From Guyparkeria sp. WRN-7 (GTDB lineage: Bacteria > Pseudomonadota > Gammaproteobacteria > Halothiobacillales > Halothiobacillaceae), in contig NZ_LRFH01000006.1 in the NCBI RefSeq assembly GCF_001641825.1, positions 1 to 62,307 of the forward strand: 62,307 bases of DNA, written 5' to 3'. How positions within the stretch are numbered: the first letter of the stretch is position 1; each line of letters starts with the position of its first letter. The position numbers and the translations under genes were made by a program. Positions 1 to 8,003 of this stretch are shown in pieces. A model generated the notes under the pieces. The model had not been told where the DNA came from. It saw nothing but the letters and a program-made list of their open reading frames with translations, and did no database searches.

Positions 1-46
1 TGATAGTGTGGGGCTTCCCCATGTGAAAGTAGGTCAACGCCAGGCT
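1..46 (+). rRNA. rrf: 5S ribosomal RNA, 3' end (partial)
   Basis: The first bases match the 3' portion of gammaproteobacterial 5S rRNA: the GTGTGGGG / CCCCATGTGA hairpin, the GAAAGTAGG segment and the closing GCCAGGCT. The 5' part lies outside the window. The exact 3' end is estimated from the E. coli pattern. A terminator follows directly, so this is the end of an rRNA operon. Confidence 0.9.
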
Positions 47-55
47 CCCCATTCG

Positions 56-92
56 AAAAACCCCGTCTCGGCTCCCGCCGGACGGGGTTTTT
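56..92 (+). terminator. Rho-independent terminator of the rRNA operon
   Basis: A run of A, then CCCCGTC pairing with GACGGGG across a 13-base loop, then TTTTT. It sits 10 bases after the 5S end. The flanking A and T runs extend the stem. Confidence 0.9.
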
Positions 93-271
93 CATTGTTC
101 AATGCCTAAAGGTCCCGCGACGAGCGTGGGGCACATCGCTGGGTTGCGGTATTGGCATCTCCTCACGCAGCTGTTATACGAAGGGGCGTCCTTCGTTTCA
201 GCATTTCTCAGGCGGTGTTGTGGTGGGACGTCTCCGGTACGGGCCCTGGCTGCGCGCTGGTAACTTGTAAT

Positions 272-330
272 CCGATTCCTACAAGAGAAACGGAATCGGC
301 CTACAGCGCTTTCAGCATATTCCGATATGC
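272..330. other. Two short inverted repeats upstream of the comEA-like gene
   Basis: The 93-388 interval holds no convincing gene. It does contain CCGATTCC / GGAATCGG (272-279 and 292-299, 12-base spacer) and GCATAT / ATATGC (315-320 and 325-330, 4-base spacer). They could be operators or leader hairpins for the gene starting at 389. No function can be assigned from the sequence. Confidence 0.4.
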
Positions 331-388
331 GTATCCGGCCACCTTCCGTACAGTACGAAGCGTCCCACGTGTACAAGGAGGTAGGACG

Positions 389-667
389 ATGAAAGGACTC
401 ACCCTGTTTTCGCGTGCGGCTGCAATCGCGGCCGCACTCTGGATCGCGGCACCGCTCGCCATGGCGGCCGGGATGCTCAACGTGAATCAGGCTTCGGCCG
501 ACGAGCTGGTGTCGCTCAACGGGATTGGCCCGGTTTACGCGGAACGCATCGTCGAGTACCGGGCGGAGCATGGAAGCTTCGAGTCGGTACAGGAGCTCAC
601 CGAGATCCAGGGCATTGGTGACAAGACCGTCGCGGCAATCAAGGACCAGATCACCGTCGGCGAGTAA
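389..667 (+). CDS. ComEA-like helix-hairpin-helix protein, exported
   Basis: A 92-residue protein. Residues 1 to about 26 form a signal peptide (Lys and Arg, hydrophobic run, Ala-Met-Ala-Ala). The rest is a pair of helix-hairpin-helix motifs, LNGIGPVYA and IQGIGDKTV, the arrangement of the C-terminal DNA-binding domain of ComEA. Family members bind incoming double-stranded DNA in the periplasm during natural transformation. The nearby type IV pilin genes fit this role. The start is chosen by an excellent AAGGAGG at 375-381. An upstream in-frame extension lacks a comparable site. It is a single-gene unit closed by its own terminator. Such short HhH proteins are not all proven competence factors, so the role is inferred. 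Confidence 0.85.
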   Translation: MKGLTLFSRAAAIAAALWIAAPLAMAAGMLNVNQASADELVSLNGIGPVYAERIVEYRAEHGSFESVQELTEIQGIGDKTVAAIKDQITVGE

Positions 668-688
668 TCTTCGAGTATCAATGAACGC

Positions 689-730
689 AAAAGGCCCCGT
701 GGCGACATTCGCCACAGGGCCTTTTTTTTT
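689..730 (+). terminator. Rho-independent terminator after comEA-like gene
   Basis: AAAAGGCCC...GTGGCGA / TCGCCAC...GGGCCTTTTTTTTT forms a long, near-perfect stem followed by nine T. It ends the comEA-like transcript and insulates the pilin region. Confidence 0.92.
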
Positions 731-1058
731 GATACATGTCGCCGACGGGCGGCGCGCCAAATGAGACAGGGCGTATCTGGTGGCCCGAATATTGCTACCA
801 TTCTGGAGCTGGCGATGTAGATCGTCGGCTCGGTTACGCGACAGGCCGTCAGCGCAAAGCTGTAAATTCCAATATCGAGTCAGACGTCCGCCAATCCGGG
901 CGACTGAAAGTCACAGCAGGTAAGCGCAGTTGGGCATGGATGCCTACGCGTGAAGTTTTGTGCCCGTAGTGTCGGGGGCGCTTCGCGTGGTGGCTTTTCT
1001 CGAGTCGCGGGTTGTGAAACTGGACAGATCGTATAACCACGACCAGCGGAGCCCGTGT
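731..1058 (+). other. Intergenic region before first pilin, no gene seen
   Basis: Small ORFs here overlap one another and look like no known family. No sigma-54 motif with the correct GG-N10-GC spacing was found, unlike upstream of the second pilin. A weak sigma-70-like TATAAC occurs at about 1031-1036 without a good -35. The region probably carries the promoter of the pilin starting at 1059, but it was not identified. Confidence 0.4.
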
Positions 1059-1505
1059 ATGAGTGCAGTCAGCGCTTCTTCCCAGAAGGGATTCACCTTG
1101 ATCGAACTGATGATCGTTGTCGCGATCATTGGCATCCTCGCCTCGATCGCAACCGCCGCCTACCGCGATTACGCCATACGGACTCAAGTGTCGGAAGGCA
1201 TCACGCTCGCGACAAGTGCGCAACGTGCGCTCGCGGAGTTCTACATGCAATCCGGTCGCTTGCCGAGCTCCAATGCCTCAGCCGGGTTGCCTCAGCCCAC
1301 GTCAATCGTGGGTAACTACGTCGTTCGGGTCGAGGTGCAAAACGCCGGTGGTGTGGCGGTGCGTTATGGCAATAATGCCAATGCTGCGATTGCGGGGCAG
1401 CCTAACGAGTGTCTGTTCTCCCCGATTACTTCGGCTTCAGGGGCCATTCGCTGGGATGCTGCCTGCGGCTTCCCCGACAAATTCTTGCCACAGGCATACC
1501 GCTAG
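1059..1505 (+). CDS. Type IV pilin, major-pilin-like (first copy)
   Basis: A 148-residue type IVa prepilin. A short positively charged leader ends in QKG, then the mature N-terminus [17 protein letters not shown] has the invariant Glu5 needed for assembly. PilD would cleave after Gly and methylate Phe1. The C-terminal half has two Cys (NECLFS and AACGF) that would form the D-loop disulfide. It is clearly a paralogue of the pilin at 1745 but diverges after residue 40: it has IATAAYRDY where the second copy has the usual IAIPAYQDY, so the Pro22 kink residue is missing. It may be a minor or alternative subunit. The start is the ATG 11 codons before the cleavage site. The RBS is weak. Confidence 0.9.
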   Translation: MSAVSASSQKGFTLIELMIVVAIIGILASIATAAYRDYAIRTQVSEGITLATSAQRALAEFYMQSGRLPSSNASAGLPQPTSIVGNYVVRVEVQNAGGVAVRYGNNANAAIAGQPNECLFSPITSASGAIRWDAACGFPDKFLPQAYR

Positions 1506-1583
1506 GGCGTGTCCAAGTGTGACACTGCCCCGGCTGGATGTCGGCGGAATGTGACAGCCAGAGACCCAACCAGTCGCGCGATT

Positions 1584-1610
1584 TTGACAAGTTGCCGAGC
1601 CTTGTATGAT
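1584..1610 (+). promoter_or_regulatory. Possible sigma-70-like promoter upstream of pilA
   Basis: TTGACA at 1584-1589 and TATGAT at 1605-1610 are separated by only 15 bases, shorter than optimal. It could be a secondary promoter for the pilin at 1745. The sigma-54 site downstream is much more convincing. Confidence 0.35.
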
Positions 1611-1666
1611 CTGGACCATGCGGCCGGGCGCCGCACGTAAAGGTTGCATGCGATCTGTTTTCTTGT

Positions 1667-1682
1667 TGGCATGAGCATTGCA
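1667..1682 (+). promoter_or_regulatory. Sigma-54 (RpoN) promoter of pilA
   Basis: TGGCATGAGCATTGCA matches the -24/-12 consensus TGGCAYG-N4-TTGCW, with GG (1668-1669) and GC (1680-1681) exactly 10 bases apart. Transcription should start near 1693, leaving a leader of about 50 bases before the ATG at 1745. pilA in Pseudomonas and relatives is transcribed by RpoN under PilR control, so the placement is as expected. No PilR site was identified. Confidence 0.85.
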
Positions 1683-1744
1683 ACCCTATTGGCGGCCAAG
1701 GGCCAGGAGGCCCGGTTGATCAACGCTCCAAAGGAGAAATCTCA

Positions 1745-2197
1745 ATGATGATGAAGCAAATGAACAAGCAGGTTCAGAAGGGTTTCACCCTGATCGAATT
1801 GATGATCGTTGTTGCGATCATCGGTATCCTCGCCGCTATCGCCATCCCGGCGTACCAGGACTACACCGTCCGCGCTCAGGTGTCTGAGGGCATGAGTCTG
1901 GCGTCCGGTGCCAAGACTGCAATGGCCGAGTACTACAACTCCCGCGGTGTCTTCGCGACTGCTAACGCTTCGTATGGCCTGTCCGCTCCGGGTGACATCA
2001 CTGGCTCCTACGTGACCTCGGTCGATACTTCGACTGGCGCGGCGGGCACCGTGACCGTGACTTACGGCAACGACGCCAACGCAGTTATCAACGGGGACAC
2101 CATGGTGCTGTCGGCCATCACCAACACCGGCTCCGTCGCTTGGTCTTGCCAGGCTGGCACCATCGATCCCAAGTACCTGCCGACCAGCTGCCGTTAA
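1745..2197 (+). CDS. pilA: Type IV pilin major subunit
   Basis: A 150-residue prepilin that polymerises into the type IV pilus fibre. The leader ending in QKG is followed by [27 protein letters not shown], with Glu5 and Pro22 present. The globular domain ends with a Cys pair (WSCQAG and TSCR) forming the D-region loop. A good RBS (AAGGAG around 1731-1736) precedes ATG 1745; two further ATG codons follow at once. It has its own sigma-54 promoter and its own terminator, as expected for a highly expressed subunit. The Ser/Thr-rich stretch at residues 85-130 offers possible O-glycosylation sites for the GT-C proteins next door (inference). Confidence 0.95.
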   Translation: MMMKQMNKQVQKGFTLIELMIVVAIIGILAAIAIPAYQDYTVRAQVSEGMSLASGAKTAMAEYYNSRGVFATANASYGLSAPGDITGSYVTSVDTSTGAAGTVTVTYGNDANAVINGDTMVLSAITNTGSVAWSCQAGTIDPKYLPTSCR

Positions 2198-2220
2198 GCG
2201 CTGATCCTAGGTATGTGGAC

Positions 2221-2250
2221 ACACCCCGCTCAGGCGGGGTGTTTTTTTTT
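2221..2250 (+). terminator. Rho-independent terminator after pilA
   Basis: ACACCCCGC-TCA-GCGGGGTGT followed by nine T: a perfect 9-bp stem with a tiny loop. It separates pilA from the downstream glycosyltransferases, though read-through could still feed them because they begin only 16 bases later. Confidence 0.93.
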
Positions 2251-2265
2251 GGGTAGGTCAAAGAC

Positions 2266-4209
2266 ATGTCCACTAGGTCATATTCATTTAATTTTGTTGC
2301 GTTCGCGCTGCTCGCGCTCGCGGTGCTTGTGTATTGGCCCGGGCTGACTGGTGGCTATGTCTTTGATGATTTCCCGAACCTGGTTAACAACGACCGCACA
2401 ATCCTTGACGACCTGACCCTGCCGGAACTTTGGCAGGGGGCAATGGCGACCGATTCCGGACCGCTAAAGCGTCCGATCGCCATGTTGAGCCTGTCCGTGG
2501 AGCGCTACTTCTTCGGCCTTGATCCTGGGCCAATGAAGTTTACGAACCTGGTCATCCACTTGGTCAATGCCTTCGTGTTGTTTCTGCTGGCACGTTTGAT
2601 CCTGACCCGCTTCGAGCAGCAACAGGGACGGCCATTCCTGATAGCTGCGCCGATGCTCGCGCTGCTGGTGTCTGTTGCTTGGGCCGTGTCTCCCATCAAC
2701 CTGACCGCAGTGCTGTTCGTCATCCAGCGTATGGAGAGTCTGGCCACACTCTTCATGCTGTTGGGGCTGCTGGGATACTGGCGGGGGCGAGATCGCCTGG
2801 CCCAAGGACAACGGCAGGGTCTGCGCTGGATGTGGGGCAGTCTGGTGCTGGGCGGTGGCTTCGGCGTGCTGGCCAAGGAAAGCGCGGTGATGTTGCCTCT
2901 TTATGCCCTGCTCCTTGAATGGATGTTTTTCGGTTTCGGTCGCAAGGGCTCTGCCGAACGAGGTGCGGTCCTGCGACTGTACGGTCTGCTTCTCGTGATT
3001 CCGGCCGTAATGGGGCTCGCATGGTTGCTGCCCCGTGTCCTCGGTCACCCTGAGTTTCCCGGCCGCCCCTTTGACGTTTACGAGCGCTTATGGACAGAGG
3101 CGCGAGTGATCTGGCATTACCTGGCGTGGATCGTGGCGCCCAACCCGGGAGCTCTGAGTCTCTACCACGATGCCTTCCCCCTTTCGCGCGGTCCGTTGAC
3201 GCCTTGGACGACGTTGATTTCCGTGTTCGGCCTGGTTCTCGTGGTGGTCGTCGCAGTCGCCGCTCGCAACAAGTGGCGACTCATCAGTTTCGGGATCCTG
3301 TGGTTCTTCGTCATGCACTTGCTGGTGTCGACGTTCCTGAACCTCGAGCTCGTCTACGAGCACCGCAATTACCTTGGGTCGTTCGGCATCCTGCTTGCCG
3401 TGTTCGCGTTCGTTCTGGACGGGCGGAGATGGGAGCTCGCCGGTGTCCGGCGCTTCTTCGTCGTGTCCTTGGTTGTCCTGTACGGCTTTCTTACCTTCCT
3501 CCGCGCAAACGAGTGGAGCGATTCGGTTCAACTGGCATATTTCGAGGCCAGCCGCCACCCCGACTCCCCCCGAGCCTCGTATGCTCTTGGGCAGATTCTG
3601 TTGGTAACTAACGAACCCGGGAGTCCAGGGTACAGTCTGGCGTTGGCGCAGATTCAGGACGCGGCGAATCTCCCCAACGCATCCTTGCTGCCGCTTCATG
3701 CGCTGATCTTCGAGGCAGCTAAACATGGTCGGTCGATCGATTCGGAATGGTGGGAGGCCATGAGGGATTATGCCGGCCAGCGAGTGCTTTCGGCACAAGA
3801 CATCAATGCGCTTTTTTCTCTGGTGAACGCGCACGCGAAAGGGGTGATAAGACTGCCGGCCGAGCCCATGATTCGTGTGCTCGATGCTGGTTTGGAAAGA
3901 ACTCCGGCCCACGCCCAACTGATCACCCTCAAGGCGAACTTCTTGTTGAATGTCCCTGGAAACCAGCAGGTGGCAGAAGTCCTGCTTCGGGAGGCGGTCG
4001 TGCTTCGTCCTTCAGACCCCGACAAGTGGCGTAACCTGATCGATTACCAGATCGCCAGTGGCCAGTTTGCGCAAGCGGCGGCTGGGTTGCGGATACTAAA
4101 AAATCTGGATTGGCTGGGAGAGCAGAGCGATATGATCGCTGACCTGGAGCGATCGCTCTCGGAAGCCGTGGCCTCCGCCGGTGGGATCTCGGGGCATGCG
4201 TATGACTGA
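2266..4209 (+). CDS. GT-C-like multispan membrane protein with TPR-type tail (candidate pilin glycosyltransferase A)
   Basis: A 647-residue protein. Residues 1-410 hold about 10-12 hydrophobic segments. The first periplasmic loop carries FDDFPNL (Asp-Asp around residue 35), the position of the acidic metal or catalytic motif in GT-C enzymes. A conserved YEHRNYLG motif lies near residue 365. Residues 420-640 are soluble and helical, resembling degenerate TPRs. The layout matches bacterial relatives of TMTC-type O-mannosyltransferases, which use polyprenyl-phosphate sugars as donors. It lies directly after pilA and overlaps a paralogue by 8 bases, so a pilin glycosyltransferase is the favoured role. 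Acceptor and sugar are unknown. Confidence 0.75.
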   Translation: MSTRSYSFNFVAFALLALAVLVYWPGLTGGYVFDDFPNLVNNDRTILDDLTLPELWQGAMATDSGPLKRPIAMLSLSVERYFFGLDPGPMKFTNLVIHLVNAFVLFLLARLILTRFEQQQGRPFLIAAPMLALLVSVAWAVSPINLTAVLFVIQRMESLATLFMLLGLLGYWRGRDRLAQGQRQGLRWMWGSLVLGGGFGVLAKESAVMLPLYALLLEWMFFGFGRKGSAERGAVLRLYGLLLVIPAVMGLAWLLPRVLGHPEFPGRPFDVYERLWTEARVIWHYLAWIVAPNPGALSLYHDAFPLSRGPLTPWTTLISVFGLVLVVVVAVAARNKWRLISFGILWFFVMHLLVSTFLNLELVYEHRNYLGSFGILLAVFAFVLDGRRWELAGVRRFFVVSLVVLYGFLTFLRANEWSDSVQLAYFEASRHPDSPRASYALGQILLVTNEPGSPGYSLALAQIQDAANLPNASLLPLHALIFEAAKHGRSIDSEWWEAMRDYAGQRVLSAQDINALFSLVNAHAKGVIRLPAEPMIRVLDAGLERTPAHAQLITLKANFLLNVPGNQQVAEVLLREAVVLRPSDPDKWRNLIDYQIASGQFAQAAAGLRILKNLDWLGEQSDMIADLERSLSEAVASAGGISGHAYD

Positions 4210-6220
4210 GCGGGCGCACACGCCGTCAACGTTATCCGTCTCCCAGTTGCTGGTTGTCTTGTTGTTATGGGGGATGGCTTGGCTGGTCTACTGGCCCGGT
4301 CTGTCCGGCCCCTTCCTGTTCGATGACCACAGCAATCTATCGCTGCTCGGCCAGTTCGGTGAGATCGATAATTGGCAGAGCTTCTGGCTTTACCTGCTTT
4401 CTGGTTTCTCGGGGGCCAGTGGCCGGCCGGTTTCCTACCTTTCATTTCTCGTTGATGCTAATAATTGGCCTGCCGATCCATGGCCGTTTAAACGCACCAA
4501 TCTCGTGATCCACCTGCTCAACGGCCTCTTGCTGTTGGGGTTGGGCCGGGCCATCTTGCTTTCTCTCGGTTATTCGGCCCGCCAGGCATTCTGGATGGCG
4601 TGCCTGGCCGCAGCTCTTTGGTTGTTGCACCCCTTCTGGGTCTCCACCACGTTGTACGTGGTCCAGCGGATGGCCCAACTGTCCGCGTTTTTCACGTTGG
4701 TCGGCTTGTGGGTATGGGTCGCCTGGCGCCGGCAGCACGTTCCCCGTGCCGATTGGCAAACCTGGGCGGTCGCCCTGTTCAGTGTCGGTGGGTGCGGGCT
4801 GCTTGCTGTGTTGTCCAAGGAAAATGGTGCCTTGCTGCCGGCTTTCGTGCTCGTTCTCGAGGCAACGATCCTTGCGACGCTGGATGCCAGGCGCGGTACG
4901 ACCCCGACTCGCGGCTTCCGTCGGCTGCGTTGGATCGTCTTGGGTGTGCCCTTGTCGCTGTTGGTCGTGTATCTGTCTCGCGAGCTGCCCGCCCTTTTTT
5001 CAGGAGACATGGGGGGGAGAGCGTTCACCTCCTTCGAGCGGCTTCTGACCGAAGGGCGAATCCTCTGGGATTACATTGCTCATCTTGTCTTTCCCCGGCC
5101 CTACACCGGAGGGCTTTTCAACGACGGTATCGATGTGTCTCGTGGCTGGTTGACGCCATGGACGACCATCGTTGCCTGGCTGGCGCTGGGGGCGCTCGCA
5201 TTCTTGGCCGTGCGGATGCGTCGTCGTTGGCCACTGCTTGCAGCGGCGATTCTGTTCTTTCTCGTCGGGCACGTGCTCGAGTCCAGCTTCCTTCAGCTGG
5301 AGCTCTATTTCGAACACCGGAATTACTTGCCCGCCATGTTGCTGGGGCTCCCGTTGGCTGCCTGGTGGGTTGGATGGAAGCGGGTGCCGAGCGATGTTCG
5401 TCTCGCCATCCCCGTCGGCGTGCTTCTCCTCTTGGCCGCCATGACGTTTCTCCGGGCCGACATATGGTCGAGTCCGTACCTCCAGGCATTGAAGTGGGCA
5501 CAGGTGAATCCCGAGTCACCTCGGGCCCAGCACCATTTGGCCGGTTTCTGGTGGGAGATCGGGAACGTTGAGGAGGCGCGCCGGCTCAATGATCGAGCCA
5601 TCAGCCTCGATCCGGACGGACTGCCGTGGCTCATGACCCGTGTCATGTACCAGTGCTCACTAGACGAGCGGCCCGCGGAGGCCCTGGCTGAAGTGGAGTC
5701 CGCGTTGAACGAGAAGGGGCGCATGGGCCCCGTGGGCACTTATCAGACCGGCAAATTGCTTGATTATCTGATGTCGGGCGGCTGCGGACGCCTGAGCAGG
5801 CCGAGCGAAATCCTGATGCTGATAGCACGTCTGGAAAGGGCGGCTGATGGTTCGGGCCGTCTGCAGGCGCTGCTTCTGCAGCGGCGTGCCGCATTGCTGT
5901 TGAGGGAAGGCGAGGGGCGCCCGGCGTACCGCAACCTTCGTGAGCTGGTTCAGACGACCGGGCGACCCGGAACACAGCTGCGAGCGGCGGCTATGCTTGC
6001 GAGTGCCAGCCATTATGAGTGGGCTCTCGAGCTGCTCGACGAGGACATTGTTACGCTTGGCGAGGCGAGCGGGTTCTCCATGCAGCGGCTGCGAGCCTGG
6101 TACCTGGACCAGACCGGATACTACGATCGCGAGCGAAGGTCTCTCAAGGAGGCCATCCGCCAGGATTTCAACGAGCAAGCGGAGCGAGGGGAGCGTGAGA
6201 TCCTGCCCGCCTTGCCGTAG
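4202..6220 (+). CDS. GT-C-like multispan membrane protein with TPR-type tail (candidate pilin glycosyltransferase B)
   Basis: A 672-residue paralogue of the preceding protein with the same plan. FLFDDHSNL is in the first periplasmic loop, many membrane segments run to about residue 420, YFEHRNYLPAML sits near residue 370, and the tail is TPR-like (NVEEARRLNDRAISLDPDG is a typical TPR helix pair). ATG 4202 is chosen because GGGG at 4191-4194 lies 7 bases upstream. ATG 4196 and GTG 4181 are alternatives. The start overlaps the end of the upstream gene, so the two are probably translated together. Why two paralogues are kept is not evident; they may add different sugars or act on the two pilins. 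Confidence 0.75.
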   Translation: MTERAHTPSTLSVSQLLVVLLLWGMAWLVYWPGLSGPFLFDDHSNLSLLGQFGEIDNWQSFWLYLLSGFSGASGRPVSYLSFLVDANNWPADPWPFKRTNLVIHLLNGLLLLGLGRAILLSLGYSARQAFWMACLAAALWLLHPFWVSTTLYVVQRMAQLSAFFTLVGLWVWVAWRRQHVPRADWQTWAVALFSVGGCGLLAVLSKENGALLPAFVLVLEATILATLDARRGTTPTRGFRRLRWIVLGVPLSLLVVYLSRELPALFSGDMGGRAFTSFERLLTEGRILWDYIAHLVFPRPYTGGLFNDGIDVSRGWLTPWTTIVAWLALGALAFLAVRMRRRWPLLAAAILFFLVGHVLESSFLQLELYFEHRNYLPAMLLGLPLAAWWVGWKRVPSDVRLAIPVGVLLLLAAMTFLRADIWSSPYLQALKWAQVNPESPRAQHHLAGFWWEIGNVEEARRLNDRAISLDPDGLPWLMTRVMYQCSLDERPAEALAEVESALNEKGRMGPVGTYQTGKLLDYLMSGGCGRLSRPSEILMLIARLERAADGSGRLQALLLQRRAALLLREGEGRPAYRNLRELVQTTGRPGTQLRAAAMLASASHYEWALELLDEDIVTLGEASGFSMQRLRAWYLDQTGYYDRERRSLKEAIRQDFNEQAERGEREILPALP

Positions 6221-6333
6221 CGATCTCGATCGGCATTGCCACACGGCCACCCGAATCGCCCTCTGACGATCGGTTCCGGTATGCTAGCCCCACCTGCCAC
6301 CCATGCTTTTCTCAATCGATGGAGTCCAACCCC

Positions 6334-7203
6334 GTGTCCGATGGAATGGATTCAGGCCTGAGTCTTTCAATTGTTCTGCCTGCCAAAGATGAGGCGGGTG
6401 CGGTCGGCCAGACCGTCTCCCGCATACGGGCGCATTTCCCCGACGCCGAAATTCTGGTCATCGATGATGGCTCGACCGATGCCACGGCAGAGTTGGCTCA
6501 GAGCGCCGGAGCGCGAGTGATAAGCCGGCCGTACAGCATGGGGAACGGTGCAGCGATCAAGGCCGGGGCGCGCGTGGCTGCAGGCGAAGTGATTGTCTTC
6601 ATGGATGCGGACGGCCAGCATGATCCTGCGGATATCCCGCGCTTGCTTGCGCGTCTGGATGACGGCTATGACATGGTGGTTGGTGCACGGGACCGAGGAT
6701 CGCAGGCGAATGCCGGGAGGGGGCTGGCAAATCGGTTTTACAACCAGCTGGCTTCCTGGATGGTGGGCCAACGAATCCAGGACCTGACCTCCGGTTTTCG
6801 CGCCGTCAGGGCCGACAAGTTTCGCGAGTTCTTGCACTTGTTGCCGAACGGGTTTTCCTACCCCACCACAACGACCATGGCCTTCTTCCGTGCCGGTTAC
6901 CTTGTGGCATACGAGCCAATTTCTGCGGCTAAGCGCATCGGGAAAAGTCACATTCGGCTTGTGCGTGACGGGATCCGCTTCTTGTTAATCATATTCAAGA
7001 TCGGGACGCTGTATTCGCCGCTCAAACTGTTCTTCCCCGTTGCTTTCGCGCACGCCTTGGTCGGGATTGGTTACTACCTCTTTACCTTTGTCGCATATGG
7101 CCGCCTTTCGATGGCTACAGTTTTCCTGCTTACCGCGGCAGTCACGATATTCCTAATCGGGCTCGTTTCCGAACAGATCACTCAACTGATGTACAAGGAG
7201 TGA
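6334..7203 (+). CDS. Polyprenyl-phosphate sugar synthase-like GT2 (dolichyl-phosphate mannose synthase type)
   Basis: About 289 residues. The GT-A fold begins SLSIVLPAKDE, with VIDDGSTDAT (nucleotide-sugar binding) and FMDADGQHDP (DXD-type metal site), then TSGFRAVRA. Two C-terminal membrane helices follow (about 225-285). This is the layout of bacterial DPM1/GtrB-like enzymes that transfer a sugar from a nucleotide donor to undecaprenyl phosphate. It would supply lipid-linked monosaccharide to the two GT-C proteins upstream. GTG 6334 is preferred because GGAG (6321-6324) lies 9 bases upstream; ATG 6319 lacks a site. Its stop overlaps the next gene's Shine-Dalgarno region. The sugar is not predictable. 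Confidence 0.85.
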   Translation: MSDGMDSGLSLSIVLPAKDEAGAVGQTVSRIRAHFPDAEILVIDDGSTDATAELAQSAGARVISRPYSMGNGAAIKAGARVAAGEVIVFMDADGQHDPADIPRLLARLDDGYDMVVGARDRGSQANAGRGLANRFYNQLASWMVGQRIQDLTSGFRAVRADKFREFLHLLPNGFSYPTTTTMAFFRAGYLVAYEPISAAKRIGKSHIRLVRDGIRFLLIIFKIGTLYSPLKLFFPVAFAHALVGIGYYLFTFVAYGRLSMATVFLLTAAVTIFLIGLVSEQITQLMYKE

Positions 7204-7205
7204 CT

Positions 7206-7925
7206 GTGGTCCGTTTCCTGAGGAGAAGCCGGCAACGACAGGTGAATGCCCTGTCGATTGCACGTCACGAAGCCGTTCGACTTTGGTGCCGGCCAGATAG
7301 AAATGGCGAGAAAGTATTTTGTATTGGTCGAAATAAGACAGGCACCACTACCTTGGCCGCGACGCTGCGAGAGCTTGGCTACCGTGTGGCGCCGCAGAGG
7401 CGTGCCGAGATAATCGCTGACAATGCATGCCTGCGAGGCGATTTCGATTCTCTTGTCGATTTTTGTGGCTATTATGAAGCATTTCAGGATGCTCCGTTCA
7501 GTTGGCCTGGAGCCTACAGAGTTCTCGACCGGGAGTTTCCAAACGCCAAATTCTTGCTTTCTGTTCGTGATTCGCCTGACCAATGGTATGAGTCGCTGTT
7601 AAGATTCCACGCCAAGATGTTCGGTCAAGGTGGGAACTTGCCAACGATGGAGGATCTGAAGAAGGCTGAATATGTCCACCCTGGTTTTATTTACAGATCA
7701 CAGGCAGGTTGGGGGCACGCTTGCAGTCAGTCTCTTTATGATCGGGGTTGCTTGGTTCAGTCTTATGTTGATTACAACAGTAGTGTCGAAAGGTATTTTT
7801 CCGGCAGGCCAGGTAAGCTCCTAATCATCAACGTTGCAAGGCCGCAGGATTGTGAGCGTTTGTGCGTGTTTTTAGGCCGGGGCCCGAAATGTATCGACGG
7901 GTTTCCTTGGGAAAACAAAACATGA
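7206..7925 (+). CDS. Sulfotransferase family protein
   Basis: About 239 residues. IGRNKTGTTTLAATL near residue 40 is the 5'-phosphosulfate-binding loop of PAPS-dependent sulfotransferases, and LLSVRDSPDQWYESL near residue 118 matches the 3'-phosphate-binding strand (R-D/N-P-x-x-W-Y). Such enzymes sulfate carbohydrates or small molecules. Among glycan genes, a sugar-sulfating role is likely. AAGGAG at 7195-7200 sits 5 bases before GTG 7206; GTG 7200 is in frame but overlaps that RBS. It is coupled to the GT2 gene upstream. Base composition shifts to visibly AT-richer within this gene and stays so to about 9.7 kb. Confidence 0.8.
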   Translation: MVRFLRRSRQRQVNALSIARHEAVRLWCRPDRNGEKVFCIGRNKTGTTTLAATLRELGYRVAPQRRAEIIADNACLRGDFDSLVDFCGYYEAFQDAPFSWPGAYRVLDREFPNAKFLLSVRDSPDQWYESLLRFHAKMFGQGGNLPTMEDLKKAEYVHPGFIYRSQAGWGHACSQSLYDRGCLVQSYVDYNSSVERYFSGRPGKLLIINVARPQDCERLCVFLGRGPKCIDGFPWENKT

Positions 7926-7946
7926 GTCCTGCCCTCCTCCTCCGTG

Positions 7947-7969
7947 CCCCCCCCCTCTCTCTCTTTTTT
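7947..7969 (+). repeat. Pyrimidine tract C9-(TC)n-T6
   Basis: Nine C (7947-7955), then alternating TC, then six T (7964-7969). It lies in the 78-base gap between the sulfotransferase and the next GT2. A simple-sequence tract of this kind is prone to slippage and could alter spacing between promoter or leader elements. It could also simply be low-complexity spacer. Confidence 0.6.
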
Positions 7970-8003
7970 GATTGCTTGATGTTGATTTGCGAGCGAGTAC
8001 GCG

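Noticed and set aside
92-760. 222-codon minus-strand frame covering the 5S terminator and comEA-like gene
   Set aside because: It runs through two rho-independent terminators and opposite a well-supported gene with a strong RBS; no recognisable protein.
731-1058. Sigma-54 promoter for the first pilin
   Set aside because: No TGGC-N-TTGC pair with correct spacing was found in this interval.
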